This document shows positions 42,975 to 51,842 of a DNA stretch of 64,000 bases, piece after piece. This stretch comes from WTJH01 sp049889695. GTDB taxonomy: Bacteria; Bacteroidota; Bacteroidia; Flavobacteriales; Flavobacteriaceae. A program made the position numbers and the translations under genes. The notes under the pieces were generated by a model. It saw only the letters and a program-made list of their open reading frames with translations. It searched no databases and was not told the origin of the DNA. The stretch lies in contig JBMHCX010000013.1 in NCBI GenBank assembly GCA_049889695.1, forward strand, positions 124,001 to 188,000, written 5' to 3'. Within the stretch, counting starts at the first letter, position 1. Each line of letters begins with the position of its first letter.

Positions 42975-43012
42975 ATAATTTACATTTAAACAAGCACTAA
43001 AAGTACTTGATA

Positions 43013-45325
43013 TTATTTCACGCAGCGATTTCTATATTCTACTTTTGCTTGTTCAAAGCCTGCCAAAGCTGCTGTCTTAAACCATTCGCAAGCACGATCT
43101 TGCTGTCCCAAATTGGTATAGACCAAAGCTTTAACATATTCAGACTTTCCCCCTGGGGCTTTAAAAACATCGATGACCGTATCTAACTTTTGAATGGCCC
43201 GAGTATAGTCTCCCACCGAAAAATAAGACAAGCCAGCATTTTCGAAATGCTGGTACTGGTAGGGATCTAACTGGCACGCTTGTTCAAACAATTGAATAGC
43301 ATCGAAGAAATTCTTTTGTGCATATAATTGTTGCCCTTGAACGGATAAGTCGTTTGCTCGTTGAGATTCCTCTGGGCTTAATGCAATGATGCGTCTAAAA
43401 GACAACAGATCGGCATTGGTTGGGAAAAGCTCAACTGCCTGATTGATCTTATCTTTCCATGACTGTGTTCGGGGTGGATTCATGTTCACCACTATGGCAA
43501 AGTAATTCCGAAGAAGACTTTCATTTCTAGATTTAAGCACTTTGTCGAATATGGCCTCTACTTCTTTTAAATCTCCCACCTCTAGGAGTTGAGACATGTA
43601 TACCGAGGCGTGTAAGGCATTTCCCGGGAGGTTGTAAAAGGCTTTTTTAGAGTAATGTAGAGCACTATCTCTAACACCCATATCCCGATAAATTTGCGCT
43701 TTCATGATTTCACTATAAAACAAATAAGGATTTGCGGGAGACCCTTCATCTAATAACTCTAAAGCCCGATCGTACTTTTTCGCGTTATAAAAATATCGCG
43801 CTTTCACCGAGGCCAAGGGAATCGTTGTTACGGTGATATTTGGAATCCACGGCAAAGCATTCTCCACTTCGGTCAGAGTCAGTGAATATTGGTTGGAATT
43901 AAAATCGCGTAATAGAACCAATTGACTTTGGAGCGACTTATTCGCCAAATTGTTGACATGAACAGTTGGTATGACAAACAACAATGGGAGCACCATTGCC
44001 GGAACCGTCAGCTTTGTGAATCGTTTGTTTTCTTTGGAGGCAGGATTGCCTTTCCAAGAAACTATGGCTAACACCAATGTCAGCGGGGCCAGGACCTGCG
44101 GACGGGCAATAGGGAAGTTAAGGTTGGAGTCGATAAAATAGATCCCCATATATCCCAAACAGATCCCATAGAACAATATGATTTCATCGGATAAATCTTT
44201 CCGTGCTAAAATTCGAAGCAGATATATACCCGTAATTACAAAAATGCCGAAATACAAAAGAAACCCCAAAATACCCAATTCTGCTCCCAGCTGAATAAAA
44301 TCACTGTGGGCATGGTAAGGGACGATATAGCCCTTGATATCATTTCGGTCGTAGTATATAGATTTAAGCTTCCAATTCCCCAAGCCTACTCCAAGGATTG
44401 GAGAACTCGCAACTTGTTTGCTCACTGATCTATAATAACGCAAACGCTTTTTTATTGATCCATCGGCTTTGGTAACAGAAATAGTTGAAGCTCGTTTAAC
44501 CAAATCTCCATCTCTATTTCCGGAAAAGAAAATTTGATTTGAGCCTACAGCTACTAAAATTGGTACGATTAAATAGAACGTTTGCCAGAAAGGTAATTTA
44601 GAATGGTCATTATTACGGTAACGAAGAAAATTGATAGCGGTGAAAACTACTAAAAGTAATAGCATTGCTATATACGAAGCACGGCTGTCTATAAAAGTAA
44701 GGCAAAAGAGAGATAGAAATACCAATACCGTCATCGCTATTTTCCATATTTTTTTTCCAAATACTATGGCTAAATACAATGCAAAAGGAATTTTCCCTGC
44801 GATGGAAAAAGCTGTAATGTTACGATTAGCTGTAACTCCCTTGACATTTCCTGAACTAAATGTATTGGTTTGAAACATTCCCACCACCTGATCCAAAACC
44901 GCATACACTTCAATGGCTAAAATGGCAGACAAAAGAACGCTACTAAACCGAATTTTATTGGGGATAAATTGAAGGAAAATCGCTACAAAAAAGAACATAA
45001 AAAAGGTGTTGAACTGGCGGCCCAGATTCAACAATACCTCGGTGGGATTAATGGCGTAGAAATAGGATAAACCAGCCCATACAATAAAAGCAAAATAACA
45101 CAGGCTTACCCAGCGCATGGAAACCTCTCGAAACCCATCGCCCAATTCTTTGCGATAAATCAAAATCCAAACTCCCGCCAAGCTATTCAGAACACTCATC
45201 AAAAGCCATTGTGGCGCAATTTTATCCACAGCTCCCCAGTTCGGGACAAAGCCCAAACACATAAATAATATGATAAAAGCGTATGCAACGAATTGATGTT
45301 GTGAAGAAATTTTTTGTGTACTCAT
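43013..45325 (-). CDS. O-antigen ligase/polymerase-like membrane protein with TPR tail
   Basis: A 770-residue protein. Residues about 15-430 hold 10-12 transmembrane helices and the Wzy_C/O-antigen-ligase region SPILGVGLGNWKL ... VPYHAHSDFIQLGAELGILGFLLYFGIFV. Residues about 480-770 are soluble with TPR-like helices (YDRALELLDEG, DYTRAIQKLDTVI, GLSYFSVGDYTRAIQ). Such fusions are common in Bacteroidota and act as ligases or polymerases of surface glycan, or as protein O-oligosaccharyltransferases. The frame opens at 45340, but MSTQKISSQHQF at 45325 is preferred. A TATCTTGT box lies just upstream. Confidence 0.85.
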   Translation of the reverse strand: MSTQKISSQHQFVAYAFIILFMCLGFVPNWGAVDKIAPQWLLMSVLNSLAGVWILIYRKELGDGFREVSMRWVSLCYFAFIVWAGLSYFYAINPTEVLLNLGRQFNTFFMFFFVAIFLQFIPNKIRFSSVLLSAILAIEVYAVLDQVVGMFQTNTFSSGNVKGVTANRNITAFSIAGKIPFALYLAIVFGKKIWKIAMTVLVFLSLFCLTFIDSRASYIAMLLLLVVFTAINFLRYRNNDHSKLPFWQTFYLIVPILVAVGSNQIFFSGNRDGDLVKRASTISVTKADGSIKKRLRYYRSVSKQVASSPILGVGLGNWKLKSIYYDRNDIKGYIVPYHAHSDFIQLGAELGILGFLLYFGIFVITGIYLLRILARKDLSDEIILFYGICLGYMGIYFIDSNLNFPIARPQVLAPLTLVLAIVSWKGNPASKENKRFTKLTVPAMVLPLLFVIPTVHVNNLANKSLQSQLVLLRDFNSNQYSLTLTEVENALPWIPNITVTTIPLASVKARYFYNAKKYDRALELLDEGSPANPYLFYSEIMKAQIYRDMGVRDSALHYSKKAFYNLPGNALHASVYMSQLLEVGDLKEVEAIFDKVLKSRNESLLRNYFAIVVNMNPPRTQSWKDKINQAVELFPTNADLLSFRRIIALSPEESQRANDLSVQGQQLYAQKNFFDAIQLFEQACQLDPYQYQHFENAGLSYFSVGDYTRAIQKLDTVIDVFKAPGGKSEYVKALVYTNLGQQDRACEWFKTAALAGFEQAKVEYRNRCVK

Positions 45326-45418
45326 AGAAATAAACATCAAATTTGTAGCACAAGATAACTATTAATACGGTGTCCCTTCTACCCGGATTTAAAGATTATT
45401 AACAGAGATGTCAGCAGT

Positions 45419-46351
45419 ATGGAAGTATATTTTTTAAGTTTTGGAATCAGTGCAATACTCGCCTTTGGCGTGCAATGGCTTTTTTTACGCTTCAACCAAA
45501 TCGACCAAATCAACGCACGGTCTTCACATGCCACCACGGCCACTCGGACGGGGGGGATTGGTATTTTCCTCACCGTCTTACTCATAAGTCTATATTTCTA
45601 CCTCCAAGGCGTTAAACTCTTTGACTATGGCCTCTTTGTTCCCTTAGCCCTCATGTTTGCGATTGGAGTTTACGATGACTTCTATCAGGCCGATTACAAA
45701 CTCAAGCTTTTTGTACAACTCATCGTAGCGAAGATCCTGATCGATCAAGGTTACCTGATCGACTATTTCCACGGCGTTTTTGGGTGGTATGAAATGTCTA
45801 GAGTCGCTTCTCAACTCTTTACAGGCTTTGTTTTTTTAGTCATAGTCAATGCCTTTAATTTTATCGACGGACTGGACGGCCTAGCGCTATCACAAAGCCT
45901 AAAAGCGATGGCTCTTTTTGTGCTATTGACAGCCGAAGACCACCATCTATTAACTCTTATTGGGTTAGTAACCGCTGCTTTAATTCCCCTATTTTACTTC
46001 AACTTAAAACCAAATAAAAAAGTTTTTTTAGGCGATGGTGGATCACTTTTTTTAGGAAGTCTAATAGCCGTATTAGCATTTGAATTTTTGGATCGCGACA
46101 CCCTCATCGTACCTGCGGCACACCAAGCTTGGTTAGCCATCTTTATTTTAGCATACCCACTTCTAGACCTATTACGAATATTTATTGTTCGCCTTCGTCA
46201 AGGCAAGTCTCCTTTCCAGCCCGATGCCAATCATTTACATCACCTACTGCTCCAAAAACTACAAAACCACTTAGCCGTGGTGAGCACAATTCTACTGATA
46301 GAAGGTCTCTTCATTGGAGCATTTATTTATTTTTCTAGTCTATTCAACTAA
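45419..46351 (+). CDS. WecA/MraY-family sugar-1-phosphate transferase
   Basis: A 310-residue polytopic membrane enzyme: FLRFNQIDQINARSSHATTATRTGG, the Asp-rich AIGVYDDFYQADYKLKLFVQL, NAFNFIDGLDGLA and the C-terminal PFQPDANHLHHLLL (His-rich). These are the conserved sites of WecA, which loads GlcNAc-1-phosphate or another HexNAc-1-phosphate on undecaprenyl phosphate and starts glycan assembly. It is divergent from the ligase gene with about 90 nt between starts and is the initiator expected for the adjacent locus. Confidence 0.92.
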   Translation: MEVYFLSFGISAILAFGVQWLFLRFNQIDQINARSSHATTATRTGGIGIFLTVLLISLYFYLQGVKLFDYGLFVPLALMFAIGVYDDFYQADYKLKLFVQLIVAKILIDQGYLIDYFHGVFGWYEMSRVASQLFTGFVFLVIVNAFNFIDGLDGLALSQSLKAMALFVLLTAEDHHLLTLIGLVTAALIPLFYFNLKPNKKVFLGDGGSLFLGSLIAVLAFEFLDRDTLIVPAAHQAWLAIFILAYPLLDLLRIFIVRLRQGKSPFQPDANHLHHLLLQKLQNHLAVVSTILLIEGLFIGAFIYFSSLFN

Positions 46352-46375
46352 AAAGTTTCTCTAAAGTTAGGGCAT

Positions 46376-46400
46376 AAAAAAACCTCCCCGAAGGGAGGTT
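46376..46400 (-). terminator. rho-independent terminator of the large surface lipoprotein gene
   Basis: A perfect 8-bp stem AACCTCCC/GGGAGGTT (46381-46388 with 46393-46400), loop CGAA (46389-46392), followed on the minus strand by TTTTTTT. It ends the gene whose stop is at 46422. The plus side has no T-run, so it does not serve the WecA-like gene. Confidence 0.9.
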
Positions 46401-46421
46401 TAAAAAAGCTAATCGTTAAGA

Positions 46422-49031
46422 TTAGTTAGATGTAGATAGAAGCTCTAATTCTTCCATCGTATCATTATCAATTGTGGCATCACCATCGTGCTGTCCATCT
46501 GTACCAGCAGGTACATTGTCAGGACCATTTACCGCAGCAGTGTCTCCACTTAAGCCAGTTGTGTTCAAGTTGAACGAGTAAGAAACTGTTCCAGAACGTG
46601 AACCACCCGCTTGAGCTTGATACGCTTCAATGAAGGCTCTAAATCCAGAGATAGATGAAGTAGTAAATTCTGCAGCTACATATGAAGTTGTTCCTGTAGG
46701 AGCAGTAGCAGTAGTGTAAGTAGACGATAATCCAGCTCCACTAACTGTAACATCAATATTTGCCAAAGGCTCAGCCAATAGTCCGGTAGCAGAAGGTGCA
46801 GTAATAGATGTTACTGAGTCATTTCCAGTAACTTCAACATATTGAACCTTAGTAACAGAACTAAAGTCTAAAGTTAATAGCTGAGAGCTTGTATTTGAAG
46901 TAACAATGATATCCGAAGCATCTCCAGGCTGGATGTGTTGGTGACCAGTTGTAAGCGTACTTAAAGAAGCATTATTAGTAACTCTTAACGTCGTAATATA
47001 AGCATCAGTTGTAGTTACAAGTGACTCAAGTGGAGTATTGTCAACTGTCAAATCACTAATATATCCCTGAACGGTTAACGTCTCAAGATCCCCGTTAGTA
47101 GATCCAAATGTGACAGGATTAGCTTGAAGAGTTAAATCAGCATTTGCTTTTCCAATGATAGTTACATCTTCTAAGCTATCGTGGTTACCATCATTAAAGT
47201 TGTAAGCATTGTCTAAAGCATGGAGTCTGTACGTTACAAAATCATCTGAATCTGCTGCAGTTAAGAAAGTACTGGTTGCAGTTGCAAAGGCTACAGTAGT
47301 TGCATCTTCAAGAGAGATAGCCGCACTTACAACAAGAGATTCAGCGATGAAAGTTGTAGCGCTATCAGTATTAATAGCAGCTGAGTTAACAGTCAATGCA
47401 TTTGCGGTGAATGAAGTGATGTCATTCGCTGTGAAAACACCTGATACAGTTTCTAATGCAGGTAATTCGAGTGCGTGACCAGTTCCAGTATCTGTTAGGT
47501 TAAAGATATTACTAATCGTCTCGATACCGTTCCCACTGAACTCACCAGAGTAAGTAACATCAGTTCTAGCTCCAATTTCTAGATCTGATCCGGAAAAAGT
47601 AACATCAGCAGCATCTGCAATATCAAGAGCAGAATTAATATCTCCAGTTACTGTTACGTCAGCATCACCCGTAGCGTTGATGGTTAAAGTCGCAGAGCCA
47701 TTAGTCCCTTCAATCGTAGTGTTACTTCCTGTAAAAGCTGAGGCTGAAGAAACAGAAACAACTCCAGTGGAAATATCTCCACCATTTAAAGTAAGAACAC
47801 TAGCTACAGCAGCTCCAGTAATTGTAATACCGTCACCAGTTATAGTCGTGTTAGAATTTTGTCCAGAAACAGAAGCTACTCTTACAGTTCCATCAGTAGT
47901 AATTGTAGTACTAGCAACATCACCAGCAACAATGGCACCAGAAGAAGTAAGTACAGAGTTACTAACTTCAGCAGTGTTGTTAAGCGTGATAGCTGTTGCA
48001 CTGATTGTACCACTGTAGTCTGCAGTAGAAGCAGAAGTAAGTGTACCAGCATTTAACGTAACCATTGTAGGAATCGCAAGTGTTCCTAATCTAACTTGAG
48101 TTGCGTCAGGGAGGTTTAATACATTAGAAGAAGCACCAGTCCCCACTAATAAACGGCCAGCAGTTCCTGTTAACCCTTCTAGATTTAGTACTTCCAAATC
48201 ACTAGCGTCAGTAATGATTACATCACCTACGGAAGTCAAATCTGGGAATGAAACTGAAGTTCCAATACCCTCAAAAGAAAGATTACCTTCGATTTGTTGA
48301 ACGGCAGTAATATCAGCAGGGCCAACTAAAGTAACTCCTCCGTCGATAAACGTAAGATATGTAAAGTCGATCGCTGTTGTTTGTGTTGAAGTAAAATCAA
48401 GGTTTCCTCCTGAAGTTCCTTGAATGATCGTACGGATCATGGTAGCAATGCTTTGGACACGTGCAACGTGTGTATTTGCCCAAGCACCTAAATCAATAGT
48501 TACATTACCTTTAACGATAACAGAAGTAACCTGCCCTGATTCGAAACTAAATAATGTCTCCGCATACTCCAATTCAGGAAGGTTGCGAATACGAACATCT
48601 TGCTCGATAACAGCAGCAGCATCAAGAAGGTCTGCTAAAGCAGCTTCGATACGCTCTATTTCTAAATTAAGTTCGTCAACCTCATCACTGATACTTGTAG
48701 TTGCACTAGTTACAGCAGTTTCAATATCAATATTATTGATTTGATCCTCAAGGTCACTTTCTAAAGCGGCTAATTCAGCAAGTATACGTGCAATTTCGTC
48801 AGTCAACTGTTGTTGAGTTGCACCATTGGAAGCCAAATCCCGAACAGCTTGATCAATCGCTAAAAGATCGGCCTGAATTCGTTCGATGTCTTGAAAAGCA
48901 TCCTCTAGACCGTCAAGTTCTGAACTAAGTCTAAGAATCTCTTGATTAAGCGCATCAAACTGATCGTCATAGTTCTGGCATCCTACAAGTACTCCTGCGA
49001 GTGCCAAGAAACTTAATAAACTTTTTTTCAT
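46422..49031 (-). CDS. large surface lipoprotein: coiled coil plus beta-rich repeats, S-layer candidate
   Basis: An 869-residue lipoprotein of no recognised function. A signal peptide ends in a lipobox with Cys18 (AGVLVGC), the only Cys in the protein. Residues about 22-150 are Leu/Glu/Asp heptads of a long coiled coil (RLSSELDGLEDAF, ADLLAIDQAVRDLA, RIEAALADLLDAA). From about 160 to 800 is a Thr/Ser/Val/Ala-rich, repetitive beta domain, perhaps a beta-helix with receptor-L-like turns. The C-terminal 40 residues are very acidic. The codon use looks biased and even like that of strongly expressed genes. It stands alone with its own terminator and a sigma-54-like promoter. Confidence 0.85.
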   Translation of the reverse strand: MKKSLLSFLALAGVLVGCQNYDDQFDALNQEILRLSSELDGLEDAFQDIERIQADLLAIDQAVRDLASNGATQQQLTDEIARILAELAALESDLEDQINNIDIETAVTSATTSISDEVDELNLEIERIEAALADLLDAAAVIEQDVRIRNLPELEYAETLFSFESGQVTSVIVKGNVTIDLGAWANTHVARVQSIATMIRTIIQGTSGGNLDFTSTQTTAIDFTYLTFIDGGVTLVGPADITAVQQIEGNLSFEGIGTSVSFPDLTSVGDVIITDASDLEVLNLEGLTGTAGRLLVGTGASSNVLNLPDATQVRLGTLAIPTMVTLNAGTLTSASTADYSGTISATAITLNNTAEVSNSVLTSSGAIVAGDVASTTITTDGTVRVASVSGQNSNTTITGDGITITGAAVASVLTLNGGDISTGVVSVSSASAFTGSNTTIEGTNGSATLTINATGDADVTVTGDINSALDIADAADVTFSGSDLEIGARTDVTYSGEFSGNGIETISNIFNLTDTGTGHALELPALETVSGVFTANDITSFTANALTVNSAAINTDSATTFIAESLVVSAAISLEDATTVAFATATSTFLTAADSDDFVTYRLHALDNAYNFNDGNHDSLEDVTIIGKANADLTLQANPVTFGSTNGDLETLTVQGYISDLTVDNTPLESLVTTTDAYITTLRVTNNASLSTLTTGHQHIQPGDASDIIVTSNTSSQLLTLDFSSVTKVQYVEVTGNDSVTSITAPSATGLLAEPLANIDVTVSGAGLSSTYTTATAPTGTTSYVAAEFTTSSISGFRAFIEAYQAQAGGSRSGTVSYSFNLNTTGLSGDTAAVNGPDNVPAGTDGQHDGDATIDNDTMEELELLSTSN

Positions 49032-49084
49032 TTGATAGTAATTAAGATTAGTTAAAAAAGTGTTTTATAATAACATTTAATTTT

Positions 49085-49100
49085 ATCAAATACCGTGCCA
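49085..49100 (-). promoter_or_regulatory. sigma-54-like promoter upstream of the surface lipoprotein gene
   Basis: On the minus strand TGGCACGGTATTTGAT (49100-49085) matches the RpoN pattern TGGCAC-N5-TTGC in the -24 GG and in spacing; the -12 GC reads GA. The ATG is 53 nt downstream. The primary-sigma TTG/TANNTTTG pair is not found in this leader. An RpoN regulator site was not identified. Confidence 0.45.
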
Positions 49101-49317
49101 AACTAATGGAAGTTCAGGTAAAATATAATGTGGAGGGCCTTTTTTTAGGTAGTTAAAGGTTCTGAAAGCAATAATTTTTAATCATTTCCAGTTTCCTAAA
49201 GCACCTAAGCGCTTAGCAAGGCCATTTGGAACTTTGTGCTGACCGAAGGTTTTAGAATATCTCATCCTGGGTGGTGGTACTAAAACACCAACTCCCTGAT
49301 CTACGCCCAATATATTG
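49101..49317. other. intergenic stretch without a supported gene
   Basis: About 217 nt between the surface-lipoprotein promoter and the next gene. Only short frames are seen, including a 27-residue basic minus-strand frame (49182-49265) with no promoter or homology that I can support. No structured RNA was recognised. Confidence 0.5.
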
Positions 49318-49325
49318 TACCTTTG
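49318..49325 (+). promoter_or_regulatory. Bacteroidota -7 box of the small membrane protein gene
   Basis: TACCTTTG matches TANNTTTG and lies 13 nt before the ATG at 49339. No TTG -33 box is seen. Confidence 0.45.
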
Positions 49326-49338
49326 AAAAAAAGCGCTT

Positions 49339-49575
49339 ATGTATCTAAGTGAAACAGAAGAAATAATTGCACTGATCGCTTGTGGTTTTATCCTCATCGG
49401 CTTTGTAGTCAGTACCATCAAAGAAATTAAAAGCACCATCGCCGAAGAAAAAGCCAAATATGCCCAGCAAAAAGCAGACGAAGAAAAAGTCAAAGAGCTA
49501 ATTCGTTACTTAGACACCAAAAATGAATTGATACAAACCGTTATCAAAGCGCAAAAGAAAAACAAGGAAGAGTAA
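49339..49575 (+). CDS. small membrane protein with coiled-coil tail
   Basis: A 78-residue protein. One hydrophobic helix (about residues 9-26: IIALIACGFILIGFVV) is followed by a charged, Lys/Glu-rich region of about 50 residues with heptad-like spacing (EEKAKYAQQKADEEKVKELIRYLDTKNELIQ). The family is not recognised. The good -7 box and the tight spacing to the start support a real gene. The following pirin gene has its own -7 box. Confidence 0.7.
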   Translation: MYLSETEEIIALIACGFILIGFVVSTIKEIKSTIAEEKAKYAQQKADEEKVKELIRYLDTKNELIQTVIKAQKKNKEE

Positions 49576-49588
49576 AAAAAATTCTTTC

Positions 49589-49596
49589 TATATTTG
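49589..49596 (+). promoter_or_regulatory. Bacteroidota -7 box of the pirin gene
   Basis: TATATTTG matches TANNTTTG, 26 nt before the ATG. A clear -33 TTG is not visible. Confidence 0.45.
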
Positions 49597-49622
49597 TACA
49601 TACAACATTTGTAAAGACAACT

Positions 49623-50336
49623 ATGAAAAAGAGATTATTTCCGGCGGATCAGCGTGGTCATGCAGATCACGGATGGCTCAAAACCTATCACAGCTTCAGC
49701 TTTGCCAACTATTTTAACCCCGATTGTATGAATTTTGGAGTCCTTCGTGTCCTTAACGATGATTTCATCAAAGGAGGGGGCGGTTTTGGCACACACCCAC
49801 ACGACAACATGGAAATCATTACCATCCCATTTGCGGGCGACCTAGAGCACAAGGACAGTATGGGAAATGTTGGGCTTATTCGCCAAGGCGATATTCAGGT
49901 CATGAGTGCAGGGACAGGAATTCTCCACAGCGAATACAACAAAAATCAGGAGGTCGATGTGGAGTTATTTCAAATCTGGGTTTTTCCGAATAAAAAGGAT
50001 GTCACTCCAAGATACGATCAGATCAGCATATCGGAGTTAAAAACCACCAATAGCTGGTATCAGATTCTTTCTCCAACCCCCGACGATCAGGGCGTGTGGA
50101 TCCATCAGGATGCTTGGTTTCATATGGGCGATTTTACGGCCGACACCCATCTGGATTATACCTTCAAGAATCCTGCGAACGGATTGTATATAATGGTCAT
50201 TGAAGGAACTGCAGAAGTAGGTGGAGAAAAACTTCACAAAAGAGATGCGATAGGACTCTGGGAACTTTCTTCCATCTCTTTTGATGTAGCCGCTGATAGT
50301 CAGTTATTATTAATGGAAATACCTTTACTGAATTAA
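49623..50336 (+). CDS. pirin-family cupin protein
   Basis: A 237-residue pirin. The N-terminal cupin has the metal-binding signature FGTHPHDNMEIITIPFAGDLEHKDSMGN with downstream AGTGILHSEYN, and opening HADHGWLKTYHSFSFANYFNP is typical of YhhW-type quercetin dioxygenases. Several bacterial pirins have quercetin 2,3-dioxygenase activity; the natural substrate is unclear. A 48-codon gene follows after 7 nt. Confidence 0.93.
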   Translation: MKKRLFPADQRGHADHGWLKTYHSFSFANYFNPDCMNFGVLRVLNDDFIKGGGGFGTHPHDNMEIITIPFAGDLEHKDSMGNVGLIRQGDIQVMSAGTGILHSEYNKNQEVDVELFQIWVFPNKKDVTPRYDQISISELKTTNSWYQILSPTPDDQGVWIHQDAWFHMGDFTADTHLDYTFKNPANGLYIMVIEGTAEVGGEKLHKRDAIGLWELSSISFDVAADSQLLLMEIPLLN

Positions 50337-50343
50337 AAAACCT

Positions 50344-50490
50344 ATGGAGAACGACAATTTGCTGTTAAAAGATTTTGTGTCTCACCTCGAGCGTAAAATC
50401 AAAAATGGAACTTATAAAGATTCCGTTCACAAGATTACATTGATGACGACCTTATCGACAATCGAAAAAACAATTCGAGAAGATTTTTAA
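50344..50490 (+). CDS. small 48-residue protein downstream of pirin
   Basis: A short frame of 48 codons begins with ATG 7 nt after the pirin stop: MENDNLLLKDFVSHLERKIK then NGTYKDSVHK and TLMTTLSTIEKTIREDF. It is mostly helical and polar, with no membrane segment or known domain. The placement and full-length frame fit translational coupling to pirin. A family cannot be assigned. Confidence 0.45.
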   Translation: MENDNLLLKDFVSHLERKIKNGTYKDSVHKITLMTTLSTIEKTIREDF

Positions 50491-50543
50491 AAGGGCCAAC
50501 TCAGGGATGCCTATATTAGCGTTACTATGCTATAGCAACCCGA

Positions 50544-51842
50544 ATGGAAGAAACTACCCTTTCAATTGTCAGAGGTCTTTTTGGTCTGCTGGTGCTCTTG
50601 GCCATCGCCTGGGCAATCAGTAAAGACAAAAAAAACATCCCGTGGAAAACAGTTCTTTTGGGCTTGTTGCTTCAGTCCTCCATTGCCCTTGGCCTACTCT
50701 ACTGGGAGGGCCTAGCAGGCCTGTTTGAAATACTGGGTGCATTCTTCGTGAAAATACTGGAGTATACGGGCGCTGGAACGGAAATGTTGTTCGGAGAGCT
50801 GGGACAAGCCAAGGGACGCGGATTTATTTTTGTTTTTCAGGCTTTACCTGTGATTGTCTTCTTTTCTGCACTGACATCACTCCTCTATTATTTCGGCGTG
50901 TTGCAAGCTATTGTTCGACTGTTGGCTTGGGGCTTAACGAAAACACTAAACATTAGCGGTGCTGAAAGCCTTTCGGTTGCTGGAAATATTTTTTTAGGCC
51001 AGTCAGAAGCCCCCCTATTGATTAAAACCTATCTGAAAAACATGAGCCAATCGGAATTGTTTTTAGTGATGTTAGGGGGAATGGCGACTGTGGCTGGGAG
51101 TGTAATGGGGGCTTATATAGGATTTTTGGGTGGAGAGGATCCTACGGCCCAATTAATGTTTGCCAAGGCGCTATTGGCCGCTTCAGTCATGGCTGCTCCG
51201 GGAGCAGTAGTCATTGCTAAAATCATTTATCCTCCTCAGCAACCCATTCAGACCATAATCGAGATACCAAAACAAAACATCGGGGATAATTTACTCGAGG
51301 CAATTACCAATGGTACACAAGAAGGGGTTCGAATGGCGGTGAATGTAGGGGCTATGCTGTTGGTTTTTATTGCCCTTATAGCGATGCTTAGTGGTCTTCT
51401 AGAAGTCGTTGGGGAAATTGGAAATATAAATCTATGGATACGTGAAAACACCCCTTACGCTCACTTATCATTGGAATTTCTGTTGGGTTATATATTCGCC
51501 CCATTGATGTGGATCATTGGCGTTCCGGAACCAGATACTGCTCTGTTGGGACAACTACTGGGCATAAAGCTAGTCGCAAGTGAATTTGTGGCCTATGCAC
51601 AACTAGCCGATTTAAAAGAGATGGCTGTGGGAGGGCTTCAAGATCCAAAATCGATATTAATGGCTTCATTTATGCTGTGTGGCTTTGCAAATTTTGCTTC
51701 TATTGGAATTCAGATTGGTGGGATTGGGATTTTAGCTCCCGAGAGACGAAAAGACCTAATCCGTCTTGGACCTTTGGCCATGGTTGGGGGAACATTAGTA
51801 TCCCTTATTTCGGCTACCATAATCGGTATGCTAACCCTCTAA
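50544..51842 (+). CDS. NupC/CNT-family nucleoside transporter
   Basis: A 432-residue inner-membrane protein with about 10-12 hydrophobic segments. CNT signatures include AESLSVAGNIFLGQSEAPLLIKTYL and the nucleoside gate NGTQEGVRMAVNVGAMLLVFIALIAML, with the C-terminal FMLCGFANFASIGIQIGGIGILAPERR. It would take up nucleosides with Na+ or H+. It overlaps the convergent SSS transporter by 4 nt. Confidence 0.93.
   Translation: MEETTLSIVRGLFGLLVLLAIAWAISKDKKNIPWKTVLLGLLLQSSIALGLLYWEGLAGLFEILGAFFVKILEYTGAGTEMLFGELGQAKGRGFIFVFQALPVIVFFSALTSLLYYFGVLQAIVRLLAWGLTKTLNISGAESLSVAGNIFLGQSEAPLLIKTYLKNMSQSELFLVMLGGMATVAGSVMGAYIGFLGGEDPTAQLMFAKALLAASVMAAPGAVVIAKIIYPPQQPIQTIIEIPKQNIGDNLLEAITNGTQEGVRMAVNVGAMLLVFIALIAMLSGLLEVVGEIGNINLWIRENTPYAHLSLEFLLGYIFAPLMWIIGVPEPDTALLGQLLGIKLVASEFVAYAQLADLKEMAVGGLQDPKSILMASFMLCGFANFASIGIQIGGIGILAPERRKDLIRLGPLAMVGGTLVSLISATIIGMLTL

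Noticed and set aside
47209..48744. Plus-strand frames opposite the large surface lipoprotein
   Set aside because: They are complements of repetitive Thr/Ser/Val codons and look like compositional artefacts.
46422..49031. Repetitive DNA in the lipoprotein gene as a possible CRISPR or tandem repeat array
   Set aside because: The repetition is at the amino-acid level with no constant-length direct repeats or spacers.
49182..49493. Minus-strand frame antisense to the small membrane protein, including a 27-residue basic tail frame
   Set aside because: No promoter, no homology I can support, and most of it is antisense to a better gene with a good -7 box.
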